From an uncultured Opitutales bacterium (lineage in GTDB: Bacteria > Verrucomicrobiota > Verrucomicrobiia > Opitutales > Seribacteraceae), in assembly GCA_943787575.1 (NCBI GenBank), contig CALSMY010000007.1, positions 121,972 to 185,971 on the forward strand: DNA of 64,000 bases, read 5' to 3'. The notes beneath the pieces were generated by a model. The model searched no databases. It worked only from the letters and a program-made list of their open reading frames with translations, and had not been told where the DNA came from. Shown here one piece after another: positions 53,601 to 61,207 of this stretch. The first letter of the stretch is position 1. Each line of letters begins with the position of its first letter. A program made the translations under genes and the position numbers.

Positions 53601-55224
53601 GTTTTTCCCTCCAGCTCAAGTCCAACCTGCAGAATTTAATAATGCAATGGACTTTTCTGCAGACTTTCTAGAACTTCCATTCCGAATCGACCAATCCGTT
53701 GGCTCAGATGGATTAAGTGTAGCCTTGTGGCTTCGCCCCGATGCCGTGAACGGAGCCGGAAATAATCCGTCCATCTTTTTAAGTACGAATAATGGCGGCA
53801 ATGATTGGTCTCTTGGATTTAAAGACGGCTTTCCGTTTATCCGCACCGGAAAACTGGAACTGACCACTCCGCAATATGTTTATGCAAACCAATGGATTCA
53901 TCTTGTGGGGGTCTTTGATCCCCAGACTGCTCGAGTTACCATCACGCTAAACGGAATTCAGGCAACATTGAATGCCCTGGGTTTTGACCCTTCAACTGCT
54001 CGAATGTTTATCGGTGCCGATTCAGACGGGTCCAATCCCTACGATGGATTGATGGATGATTTACGCATTTGGAATCGAGTCCTATCGACTGAAGAAATTG
54101 GATTACTTTACGGAAATGGGTTAGGAGATTTAGGTCCCAAAGCAACCATCCTAGCAAGCAGCCCGGACTTCCAGGCACAAGTCGATGCGGTACTTTCCTT
54201 TAATCAACCGGTCAATGACTTCAATGCAACTACCGACCTTGAACTGACTGGAGTCACCTTGCTCGAATCTTCCACGGACGATAATCAAACTTTCCTACTC
54301 TCCCTTCTCCCGAATTCATTTAGCCCATCCACCCTTTCTATTGAATTAAAAGCAGGTTCGGTATCTGATCGATTTGGTTCGACCAATAATTCAATTAGCA
54401 AAACTATAGATTTCCGAGCCCATCGAATCCGGGAGTTCGATCTTTTGTTATGGTGGAAATTGGATGGTGATCTTAGCGATTCTTCCGGAGGCGGAAACAC
54501 TGGCTCAAGTGTCTCCCCTGATTGGAATAGTTCAGGTAAATTTGGATCAGCCTTCTCACTTGATTCCACAGACGGCAGGTCTGTAACTCATTCCGGACTT
54601 GCTACCGATTTACCCGAGGCAACCTTGTCCGTGTGGGTGTATCCGAGAAGTGAGAATTTTCATATCTTCCAAACTGAATCGATTTCCTCCGCGCTCTCCT
54701 GGACGATACAAAAAAGAAGACCGCTTTTTTTCTATAACGGCTTGAGCCAAAGTTATCTTCCAGGTGGTCCGATTGATGAGGTGCATGGTCGTGAATACCT
54801 TTCATTAAATACTTGGACACACTTGGCCCTGACTTATGAGTTCGAAATCCATAGGCTTCGGCTCTTTACTAATGGAAACCTTGATATTGAATCCAGCTTT
54901 TCAGCTAACCTGACCTTTCCTTCCTCCGATGCATTTCGTCTCGGACCAACTGATGAAATCGACACCACCTCTGGAGAAGTCGACGATTTCCGAATCTACG
55001 ACCGTGCATTGTCTATCGGTGAAATCCAAAAGATTTTCGGCGGAGGCAAGGGAGATTTTGATAATCACACCATTGAATTAACCACATCTGAAAGCTTTGC
55101 ACTTCCAATCGTAGTAACCGCAAGGTTCTTAAGGGATGGATATCCAGTGGACTCTGAATGGTTCTTTCAGCAATTCGGATGCATCCATATCCACTGGAAA
55201 TGCCCGCCTAAGTTCGGTCACTAA
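50626..55224 (+). CDS. Giant lectin protein, piece 10: four LamG domains, one holding nested F5/8 and WLDA domains
   Basis: 1,532 codons without interruption. Order: LamG 1 (ARNLTFSAWIKLS to GQIDEMRIYGVSF), linker, LamG 2 (LVLWYNFEGNQTERVVDLS to LDELRVYDRALSENEIED), linker, then LamG 3 opening (LVAWYTFDSVSGSTIADTSG) interrupted by an F5/8 discoidin domain (SSPTSYGVSNVFDNNF, YIQYDFETPTEIGSYAIYS, RYYRISFTDTTGN), itself interrupted by a WLDA domain (LQLWLDASDSSSI to IEGHLAHKWGLSD). F5/8 then closes (YLSIGEIEFFP) and LamG 3 resumes (LSVALWLRPDAVNG, DDLRIWNRVLSTEEIGLLYG). A linker and LamG 4 (LLLWWKLDGDLSDSSGG to EVDDFRIYDRALSIGEI) follow. The last 30 codons are out of phase. Confidence 0.8.
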   Translation: MNGSGDFLTIPKFRGANTARNLTFSAWIKLSNSGSSEDSDDASIFSTDGSSTNHARLWYDINANGIGNRTYSFILGSTLAQANRASGNDGLGIANQWQFIAWVMNQDQRTLYVDGNLISQSNTPTPSITLGGNNARIGSWNEDSQADFEGQIDEMRIYGVSFAQHDIDAMWNSGSGDLGIVPVIELNHNHAAAEVNGTIKFYQVGNQVEVTGLDPADVILDGATLSNLSADGNGGYNVSILPKRPGVPFIISIPENSANEVNGTTLTGGTSAKFIQSPTITAQNNLVLWYNFEGNQTERVVDLSNRSVDASLFGGKRVPGKFSQSLQFLPGEYLRISGDDFSFNQTFTISLWTKILDDEEGIILRNGQVSLEYRDDLKMYGSLYTTNGWEEIGSIAQLGKWAHYSLLNDSQSLKLFINGNLINSRSLENSTAWESLADRNLYFGTDSRLPWDRGGKFTLDELRVYDRALSENEIEDLYGYGSGDLGIRPIVSGDSIFSTSPISQSVQFWEEDSNLSVSGLELAEINASGASLLNFNSSDLSYDLNASSKPSLVRVSLPHGAVSKDGNLSQAGAYEFQHRTITSVEDGLVAWYTFDSVSGSTIADTSGNLRHAILRASDISEDNNSDAISSSESSPTSYGVSNVFDNNFIGSNDKWLTKWDGSPVYIQYDFETPTEIGSYAIYSQNADEDIKSPKSWIFKGSNDTTTWQQLHIVDNQTNWGEWEKRTYTLSQAANYRYYRISFTDTTGNLAPNHFEDLQLWLDASDSSSIVENANVVSRWNDKSGLNNHLLSNGDPSTNTRSQNSQNVIDFDGNDYFESESSYPTGNDFSFFLVAGIDAITNAYQAMFSIRQAAGDPSFQIDAASDSSFLVRFWNNGVGTNKDFSSTPVQGPSIYEFIFDDTANQLAVYVDGSSLGTTSYTTAPNQQNTLTLFANRGRGSFIDGFVAEMIGIQKAVTPTERKRIEGHLAHKWGLSDSLSSTHPLTYLSIGEIEFFPPAQVQPAEFNNAMDFSADFLELPFRIDQSVGSDGLSVALWLRPDAVNGAGNNPSIFLSTNNGGNDWSLGFKDGFPFIRTGKLELTTPQYVYANQWIHLVGVFDPQTARVTITLNGIQATLNALGFDPSTARMFIGADSDGSNPYDGLMDDLRIWNRVLSTEEIGLLYGNGLGDLGPKATILASSPDFQAQVDAVLSFNQPVNDFNATTDLELTGVTLLESSTDDNQTFLLSLLPNSFSPSTLSIELKAGSVSDRFGSTNNSISKTIDFRAHRIREFDLLLWWKLDGDLSDSSGGGNTGSSVSPDWNSSGKFGSAFSLDSTDGRSVTHSGLATDLPEATLSVWVYPRSENFHIFQTESISSALSWTIQKRRPLFFYNGLSQSYLPGGPIDEVHGREYLSLNTWTHLALTYEFEIHRLRLFTNGNLDIESSFSANLTFPSSDAFRLGPTDEIDTTSGEVDDFRIYDRALSIGEIQKIFGGGKGDFDNHTIELTTSESFALPIVVTARFLRDGYPVDSEWFFQQFGCIHIHWKCPPKFGH

Positions 55225-58200
55225 ATCATCCACTGGTGAATATTTGATCGAAATCACTCCGGATAATAATACCACTTTTGCAACGATCACTCTTGATTTG
55301 GATGGATCAACTGTTTCCACCAAGCACTTCGGCAATACCTTTCCTGATTCTAATGATTCATCCATCGATCTAATTTACGATCCACAACCGCCTGTTTTTT
55401 CTTCTCCAAATCTATCCCGTTGGACCCGGGGGATTTATTCAGAATTTAGCGTCAGTGCCAGTAATTACTTATTTCTAAGTGGTACGGACTTTCCGGATTG
55501 GTTGGAATTAAATGCGACTACGGGTATTCTCAGTGGTACTCCAAACGAGGGAAACTCCACACAGATTACACTTACTGCTAGCAACCCGGCTCACAGTACC
55601 CCTCAGAGTCATACCGTGGAAGTTTTCGACCCCTCGGTATTTGGCTCACGCATGGAATTTTCTCCGCAGGGAGTATTTTCTGGCCAAACGCCGCATAATC
55701 TTCCCGGGCTAATTCTACAATTAGACGCGTCCGAGATTTCTGAAGCTAACGGGTCAATCATTCATTCATGGAAAGATTCATCTGGCAACGGCAGAGACTT
55801 GAATCAATACCGTGGTAAACCGATGGTTCTTTTGAATGCAGAACTTGAGAACCAAAAAGTCGTTCGATTTGACGGATATTCTCAGCTCTATTCGAGTTTG
55901 GATGTCGGTTCACTAATTGAAGACTACTCGATAAGTGCCTTAATTCGGCACACCGGTGGGCTTAACCAAGCAGTGATTGCATCAGTGGGCACGGACTGGG
56001 TGTTTGGCCTGGGAGATAGTAGGTCCGCTTATTGGAAAATGGATGCAAGCCTGGTTAATCCAAGTCCATCTGCTGACCAAGATTGGCACATCATGACTGG
56101 AACGGTCGAACGGGATGGAGAGGTAATGCTATGGAGGGACGGTTTTTTAATGCACCAGGGCACCCCACCAAATCTAATTGATTACAAGCCCAAGATAATA
56201 ACTCTTGGCGGTGCCCAAGCCAACGAAGACTTTTCCAATTCTGAAGTGGCTGAGGTTCTATTTTACGATCGAAAAGTAAAGGATTCCGAACGCAGGGAAC
56301 TGGAAGATTATCTCAAACTAAAATGGATGCCGGGACATCTCGACAACTTCCCCCTTTTGGTAAGATTAAGCAGTGGACTTCATCCAGACTTTAACCTCAA
56401 TACATTTGCCGATCCCCAGCAGGGAGGAGATTTGAGGATTTACGATCAAAAAGGACAAGTGCTCCGCTATGAAATCGACGAATGGAACAGTACAACTGGA
56501 GAATCTACTGTTTGGATTAGGGTAAATGAAATGAACACTGACCTTCGTATCTTTGCTTACTGGGGAAATGAAAATAACCAAACCCTCCCGCCCTACCGTA
56601 GTGATGGAAGCGTGTGGACGAATTATGAGGGTGTCTGGCATTTCTCCGATTATACAGACTCGTCAGCAAACAACCGGACAGCGTCTACCAATGGTTCTCC
56701 TGAAAGCTACATTGATGGAATAAGTGGACCTGCCATTGAACTGGACGGTATTAGTGATACCCTCACTATCTCCAGCTATGCCGGAAGGACTGGAGATTCC
56801 CCACGAACCATCGAAAGTTGGATCAAGTCGGAACAAAGTGCATCCGGAATTATGGGTTGGGGCACAGTTGAAAATCGTTGGAACTTTGGATGGAATTCTC
56901 AGGGGCCAAATATTATCTTAGCTGATAGCGACAATGGCAGTGGTAAGAGGCAAGGTTCGAAAACTGTAGGAAACGGGAGCTGGAAACATTTACTCGTGAG
57001 TTATCCTGGAAACGGAGCTGACCTCAATGCCACCCGCCTTTATCTTAATGGTCAATTAGTTGATGCTCCATCTTCATCCCTTGATGCAACAGTCAATACG
57101 GGGACGGGTACGGACTTGGTAATTGGTGCCTTGGCGAATTCCAGTTCCCACTTATTAGGACTATTGGATGAGACCCGGTTATCTGCTGTTTCGCGCAGCC
57201 ATGGATGGGCCCGATTATCCTATGAAAGTCAACGGACCGACGAAAACTTTTTATGGCAAGATCTCATCCATCAACAGGCACCCATACTACCCAATGATCT
57301 AAACCTTACCGTGGTCAATGGAATCGAGATGGCATTTCAATTATCAAGTAATCCTCCAGCAACTCTTTATGAATTAAACGGTACGCTCCCCGGAGGTTTA
57401 AGTTTTAATCAGGCCACAGGAATGCTTTCAGGAACACCCAATGTGACTGGCAATTTTGAACTCAATGCAACCGCGAGCAATGGGAAGGGAAGTTCCACTA
57501 TTATTTTTACTATAGATTCAAAAGCTAGCATTGAGGCTCCAACCCTATCTTCCGGCCAAGTCAACTCCACCCAAGGAACCAGTGCCCTACTGACTGGTGA
57601 ATTGTTATCGAGCGGGGGTACCTCATGCAATATTATCCTCTACTATGGAACAGTAGATCAGAATGAAACGGAAGGTGCCTGGGAACATAGTTTGTCCTTG
57701 GGTTCGTTCGGGCAAGGCCCCCTACCCGCAACTTTGACCAGTTTGGATAGTGGAAAGTCTTACTTCTACAGGTTCAAAGCAAGCAATCCTGCTGAATCCT
57801 GGTCCGATACTGGTTTATTTTCAACTCTGCCCTATGACCAAGGAGTTTTACGTATTCATACTGGAATAGATGCCAGCGGAATTGGAGCAGGTTGGTACTG
57901 GGACAAAAAAGATGGAACCGGCGAGCAAAAAATTCTTAATCCTATTCTTTCTGATTCTCTCTATTTTGCACCGGATGGAACATCTTGGACATTGACCAAA
58001 GCGATTTTTGATTTCAATGAATCTATTCACCTCGGATCAAACTTGGAAAAGGTAATCCTCGAAGGAGCCAATGCTCTTTCCATCCGCGTGAGAGGCGACT
58101 TCACCATTGCACAAAACCTCAATACCTCCCTCCTTCCTACCAACCCTCACATTTCAGGAGGAACACTAAATGACGGATACCAAGCATATTATGCAGAATC

Positions 58201-61200
58201 TGGGAGCAGGGGATTTCGGCTTGCTCATGGAAACCTTGGTGGATACGGCGGCGGACAAGGACCAGGCAAAGGACTCTCTGATGGGAGCACTCTTACAGGA
58301 GGAACAACTGGCGGAGGTGGTTCCTTTGGTGGAGAAGGTGGCCCCGGTGCTTCTGGAGCAAGTGGTATTTTATATGGTTCTGCTTCTTTGAATTCGTTAA
58401 TCGGAGGTTCAGGTGGAGCGGTGGGTAATCTTGGAGAAGCTGGAGCTGGTGGAGGTGCAATGGAATTCAATGCAACTGGTAAATTATTGATCGAACAGGG
58501 CGTTCAAATTTCTCTGCGTGGAGGCACCGTATTTGTAAACCCGCAAACGGGAGCCAATTATTCTGGCGGTGCCGGTTCGGGTGGTGCACTAAGACTGATT
58601 GGATCATCGATCGAAAACCGTGGAGTAATAGATGTTCGAGGAGGAGATGCCTCCGGTTCAGATCCGCGGGAACCAGGTGGAAAATATCTTAGATATGCTG
58701 GAGGTGCCGGAGGGGGGGGAAGGATTGCCATGTTGTCGGATGGTGAAATCTTACCTGGGACAACATTATTAGACGGTGGACAAGGAAATACCGATGGGGC
58801 ACCCGGTTTACCTGGAACTATCTTCCTCGGCCATTCGCAACAAGTAATTACCTTTACGGTATCGGGGGGTGGTCCAAATGCCCCTTATTATCAATTTACC
58901 GATGAAAATGGACAAGTCCCTGACTTTACCACCCTTAAACTAATCCCTGGGAAGATTTACCAATTTGTCGCTTCGGGTATATCAAACAGCCATCCATTTA
59001 TGATTGGCGAAAGTTATGGAGATATAAACTCCAGCCTTGTTAGCGGTGATCCACTCATTGGAACAACAGGGAAAATCACCCTTTCCATACCTCCTGAATA
59101 CGCGGGGGATCTTTTTTACTTTTGTACAAACCATTCGAATATGTCTCAGAAATTACAAATTTCAATGCCTGTAATTACCTTTACTGTATCCGGTGGAAAT
59201 ACAAATGCTCCCTTTTATCAATTTACCGATCAAAATGGACATGTTCCTAATTTTACCACGCTCAATCTCGTCCCTGGAAATATTTACGAGTTTGTCGCTT
59301 CGGGTATATCAAGCAGTCACCCATTCATGATTGGAGAAAGTTACGGAGATACCGAATCCGCCCTAGTCAACGGTGGTCCACTCATTGGAACAACAGGAAA
59401 AATCACTCTTTCCATACCTCCTGATCATCAGGGCGATCTTCTCTACTTTTGCACGAACCACTTGGTCATGTCACAGCAGTTCCATATTGAAGGACAAGTT
59501 ACCACTTTTACTGTATCGGGCGGGAATATAAATCCTCCCTATTATCAATTTACTGATAAGCATGGACAAGTACCTGACTTTACTGCCCTCAAACTTGCAC
59601 GAGGAAATACCTACGAATTTATTGCTGATGGCATTTCAAGCCTCCACCCATTTATGATTGGGGAAAGTTACGGAGATAATGATTCCGAACTTGTAACAGG
59701 TGGTCCACTTACCGGATCAACGGGAAAAATTACCGTAATCATACCTGCTGATTATCCTGACGATCTTTTCTACTTCTGCACCAACCATTATATGTTCCAG
59801 CAGTTTCAAATTGCTCGGCCACTTACCACCTTTTCTGTATCAGGCGGAAATTCAAATGCTCCCTATTTTCAATTTACCGATGAAAATGGACAAATTCCTG
59901 ACTTTACTTCACTCAATCTTATCCCTGGAAACACTTACCAATTTGTCGCTTCAGGTATATCAAACAGCCACCCATTTATGATTGGCGAAAGTTATGGAGA
60001 TACCAATTCCTCACTTATAAATGGTGGCCCACTTACTGAATCAACCGGAACAGTTACCTTTAAAATACCCACTGATTATAAGGGTGATCTTTTTTACTTT
60101 TGTACAAACCATTCGATTATGTCTGAGCAATTCCGAATTGCTTATGCCTCTGCCAAAGATTTAGGCAATGATCTTAATGTTAAATCAGGAACTCTAATAT
60201 TTGATACAGCCGGTTCATGGATGCACAGTTCCGGGCTAAAAGGAAAGGGCACCGTTCAAAATTCGAATATTTTGATCGAAGGTAGACCCTATGGGTATGG
60301 AGTATGTGAATTTAGTTTTTCCAACCTCTCAATCGGACAGGAGGTTTCAGTTGTGGTGCGGGGAAGAAACTCCCTGCGAATTATTGTTAATGGAAATGTC
60401 ACATTATCCACCGACATTCGATTGGATGGAATGTCTGGAAAGTCAGGAATTTATTCAGGTTTACCTGGTCCGGGCGGGTGGGCTTCCGGTCGATCTCTTA
60501 GCTTTGCAAACCCATCAGCTATTCATCCCGCCCTAAGTGGAATGGGTCCTGGGGGCGGAAAAGGATATGGAAGCTCAATCCCCAGTAGCGCGGGCGGAAG
60601 CTACGGGATGTATGGATCAACCGGTTCGAGCAACGGTGTGCTTGGAATGATTTACGGGGACGATAACATCACCCACTTGATGGGAGGTTCGGGCGGAGCA
60701 AGATCAGGCGGGCGCGATTCCGATGGCGGTGGCGGTGGTGGGGCTTTGTCTATCCAAGTTGGTGGCAATTTTGTATTGGAAGCCAATGCCACCCTATCAG
60801 CTAACGGCGGTGCAGGAATATCGCGGGGATCTGCTAATGGAGCTGGTGGTTCCGGAGGAGCCATTCGTATTGAAGCAGCCAAACTCTCGAATTTTGGCAG
60901 AATGGAAGCTCTCGGGGGAGATGCAAATGGAAGCGGAGGCCCAGGTGGTGGTGGAAGAATCACTCTCATAACCAAGGGAACATTAGTGGAGGGTAATTAC
61001 AGTGTATCGGGTGGCTCAAATGTTGATCTCGCAGAAGAATTACAGGCCACGGATGGTATCTTTGCCAAGATTCTCAGCCCAGACCTTCCCGATCTTTCAG
61101 ATCGTAACTTTACTTTTGAAGAAATTATCTCCGATATCGATCTGGGCTTAATTCACGGTTTGTCCTATGAACTATCTGGCTTGCCACAGGGAGATTTACT

Positions 61201-61207
61201 TAAATGA
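55136..61207 (+). CDS. Giant lectin protein, piece 11: Ig, WLDA, DUF2341-LamG, FN3, glycine-rich and cupredoxin domains
   Basis: 2,023 codons, the longest clean frame. Order: linker end; putative-Ig domain (FPDWLELNATTGILSGTPNE); WLDA domain (LILQLDASEISEANG to EDYLKLKWMPG); DUF2341 (FPLLVRLSSGLHPDF, RIFAYWGN) joined to LamG (GVWHFSDYTDSSANN); a second putative-Ig (GLSFNQATGMLSGTPNVTG); an FN3-like unit; a glycine-rich region (about 1022-1230); four cupredoxin-like repeats (about 1237-1670); a spacer; a second glycine-rich region (about 1765-1960); and a third putative-Ig opening (LGLIHGLSYELSGLPQGD) that continues in the next frame. The first few codons overlap the previous frame. All domains are extracellular binding or structural types. 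Confidence 0.8.
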   Translation: MDIQWTLNGSFSNSDASISTGNARLSSVTKSSTGEYLIEITPDNNTTFATITLDLDGSTVSTKHFGNTFPDSNDSSIDLIYDPQPPVFSSPNLSRWTRGIYSEFSVSASNYLFLSGTDFPDWLELNATTGILSGTPNEGNSTQITLTASNPAHSTPQSHTVEVFDPSVFGSRMEFSPQGVFSGQTPHNLPGLILQLDASEISEANGSIIHSWKDSSGNGRDLNQYRGKPMVLLNAELENQKVVRFDGYSQLYSSLDVGSLIEDYSISALIRHTGGLNQAVIASVGTDWVFGLGDSRSAYWKMDASLVNPSPSADQDWHIMTGTVERDGEVMLWRDGFLMHQGTPPNLIDYKPKIITLGGAQANEDFSNSEVAEVLFYDRKVKDSERRELEDYLKLKWMPGHLDNFPLLVRLSSGLHPDFNLNTFADPQQGGDLRIYDQKGQVLRYEIDEWNSTTGESTVWIRVNEMNTDLRIFAYWGNENNQTLPPYRSDGSVWTNYEGVWHFSDYTDSSANNRTASTNGSPESYIDGISGPAIELDGISDTLTISSYAGRTGDSPRTIESWIKSEQSASGIMGWGTVENRWNFGWNSQGPNIILADSDNGSGKRQGSKTVGNGSWKHLLVSYPGNGADLNATRLYLNGQLVDAPSSSLDATVNTGTGTDLVIGALANSSSHLLGLLDETRLSAVSRSHGWARLSYESQRTDENFLWQDLIHQQAPILPNDLNLTVVNGIEMAFQLSSNPPATLYELNGTLPGGLSFNQATGMLSGTPNVTGNFELNATASNGKGSSTIIFTIDSKASIEAPTLSSGQVNSTQGTSALLTGELLSSGGTSCNIILYYGTVDQNETEGAWEHSLSLGSFGQGPLPATLTSLDSGKSYFYRFKASNPAESWSDTGLFSTLPYDQGVLRIHTGIDASGIGAGWYWDKKDGTGEQKILNPILSDSLYFAPDGTSWTLTKAIFDFNESIHLGSNLEKVILEGANALSIRVRGDFTIAQNLNTSLLPTNPHISGGTLNDGYQAYYAESGSRGFRLAHGNLGGYGGGQGPGKGLSDGSTLTGGTTGGGGSFGGEGGPGASGASGILYGSASLNSLIGGSGGAVGNLGEAGAGGGAMEFNATGKLLIEQGVQISLRGGTVFVNPQTGANYSGGAGSGGALRLIGSSIENRGVIDVRGGDASGSDPREPGGKYLRYAGGAGGGGRIAMLSDGEILPGTTLLDGGQGNTDGAPGLPGTIFLGHSQQVITFTVSGGGPNAPYYQFTDENGQVPDFTTLKLIPGKIYQFVASGISNSHPFMIGESYGDINSSLVSGDPLIGTTGKITLSIPPEYAGDLFYFCTNHSNMSQKLQISMPVITFTVSGGNTNAPFYQFTDQNGHVPNFTTLNLVPGNIYEFVASGISSSHPFMIGESYGDTESALVNGGPLIGTTGKITLSIPPDHQGDLLYFCTNHLVMSQQFHIEGQVTTFTVSGGNINPPYYQFTDKHGQVPDFTALKLARGNTYEFIADGISSLHPFMIGESYGDNDSELVTGGPLTGSTGKITVIIPADYPDDLFYFCTNHYMFQQFQIARPLTTFSVSGGNSNAPYFQFTDENGQIPDFTSLNLIPGNTYQFVASGISNSHPFMIGESYGDTNSSLINGGPLTESTGTVTFKIPTDYKGDLFYFCTNHSIMSEQFRIAYASAKDLGNDLNVKSGTLIFDTAGSWMHSSGLKGKGTVQNSNILIEGRPYGYGVCEFSFSNLSIGQEVSVVVRGRNSLRIIVNGNVTLSTDIRLDGMSGKSGIYSGLPGPGGWASGRSLSFANPSAIHPALSGMGPGGGKGYGSSIPSSAGGSYGMYGSTGSSNGVLGMIYGDDNITHLMGGSGGARSGGRDSDGGGGGGALSIQVGGNFVLEANATLSANGGAGISRGSANGAGGSGGAIRIEAAKLSNFGRMEALGGDANGSGGPGGGGRITLITKGTLVEGNYSVSGGSNVDLAEELQATDGIFAKILSPDLPDLSDRNFTFEEIISDIDLGLIHGLSYELSGLPQGDLLK
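58185..58840 (+). repeat. Glycine-rich beta-helix-like coding region, first half
   Basis: Dense GG/GSGG/GAGG coding DNA (GGYGGGQGPGKG, GGTTGGGGSFGGEGGPG, GGSGGAVGNLGEAGAGGG) alternating with short hydrophobic strands (GKLLIEQGVQISLRGG, SIENRGVIDVRGG). The pattern resembles glycine-rich parallel beta-helix regions of secreted bacterial proteins. It ends just before the cupredoxin repeats. Confidence 0.55.
58844..60148 (+). repeat. Four tandem cupredoxin-like coding repeats (period about 327 bp)
   Basis: Copies begin at 58844, 59171, 59498 and 59822 (periods 327, 327, 324 bp). Each encodes TFTVSGG or close, YxQFTDxxGQVPDFT, then SHPFMIGESYGD, a TGxIT strand, and an ending of YFCTNHxxM. The His of HPF plus Cys, His and Met of the C-x2-H-x2-M ending match the ligand set of type-1 copper proteins. 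Copy 3 reads CTNHYM, so its Met is one residue closer. Confidence 0.8.
60430..61020 (+). repeat. Glycine-rich beta-helix-like coding region, second half
   Basis: Same style as the first half: GLPGPGGWASGRSL, GMGPGGGKGYGSS, MGGSGGARSGGRDSDGGGGG and GAGGSGGAIRIEAAKLSNFG. Strand motifs such as GGALSIQVGGNFVLEANAT pair with GGAMEFNATGKLLIEQG of the first half, and IRIEAAKLSNFGRMEALGGD with LRLIGSSIENRGVIDVRGGD, which argues for one fold type split or repeated around the cupredoxins. Confidence 0.55.

Noticed and set aside
58225..58470. Minus-strand Pro-rich frame opposite the glycine-rich region (also one at 60652-60975)
   Set aside because: Antisense of GGN codons reads as Pro and Ala and rarely meets stops, so open frames there are expected by composition alone.
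58844..60148. CRISPR array or minisatellite
   Set aside because: The repeats are about 327 bp, encode protein in frame throughout and have diverged by codon substitution, so they are domain repeats.
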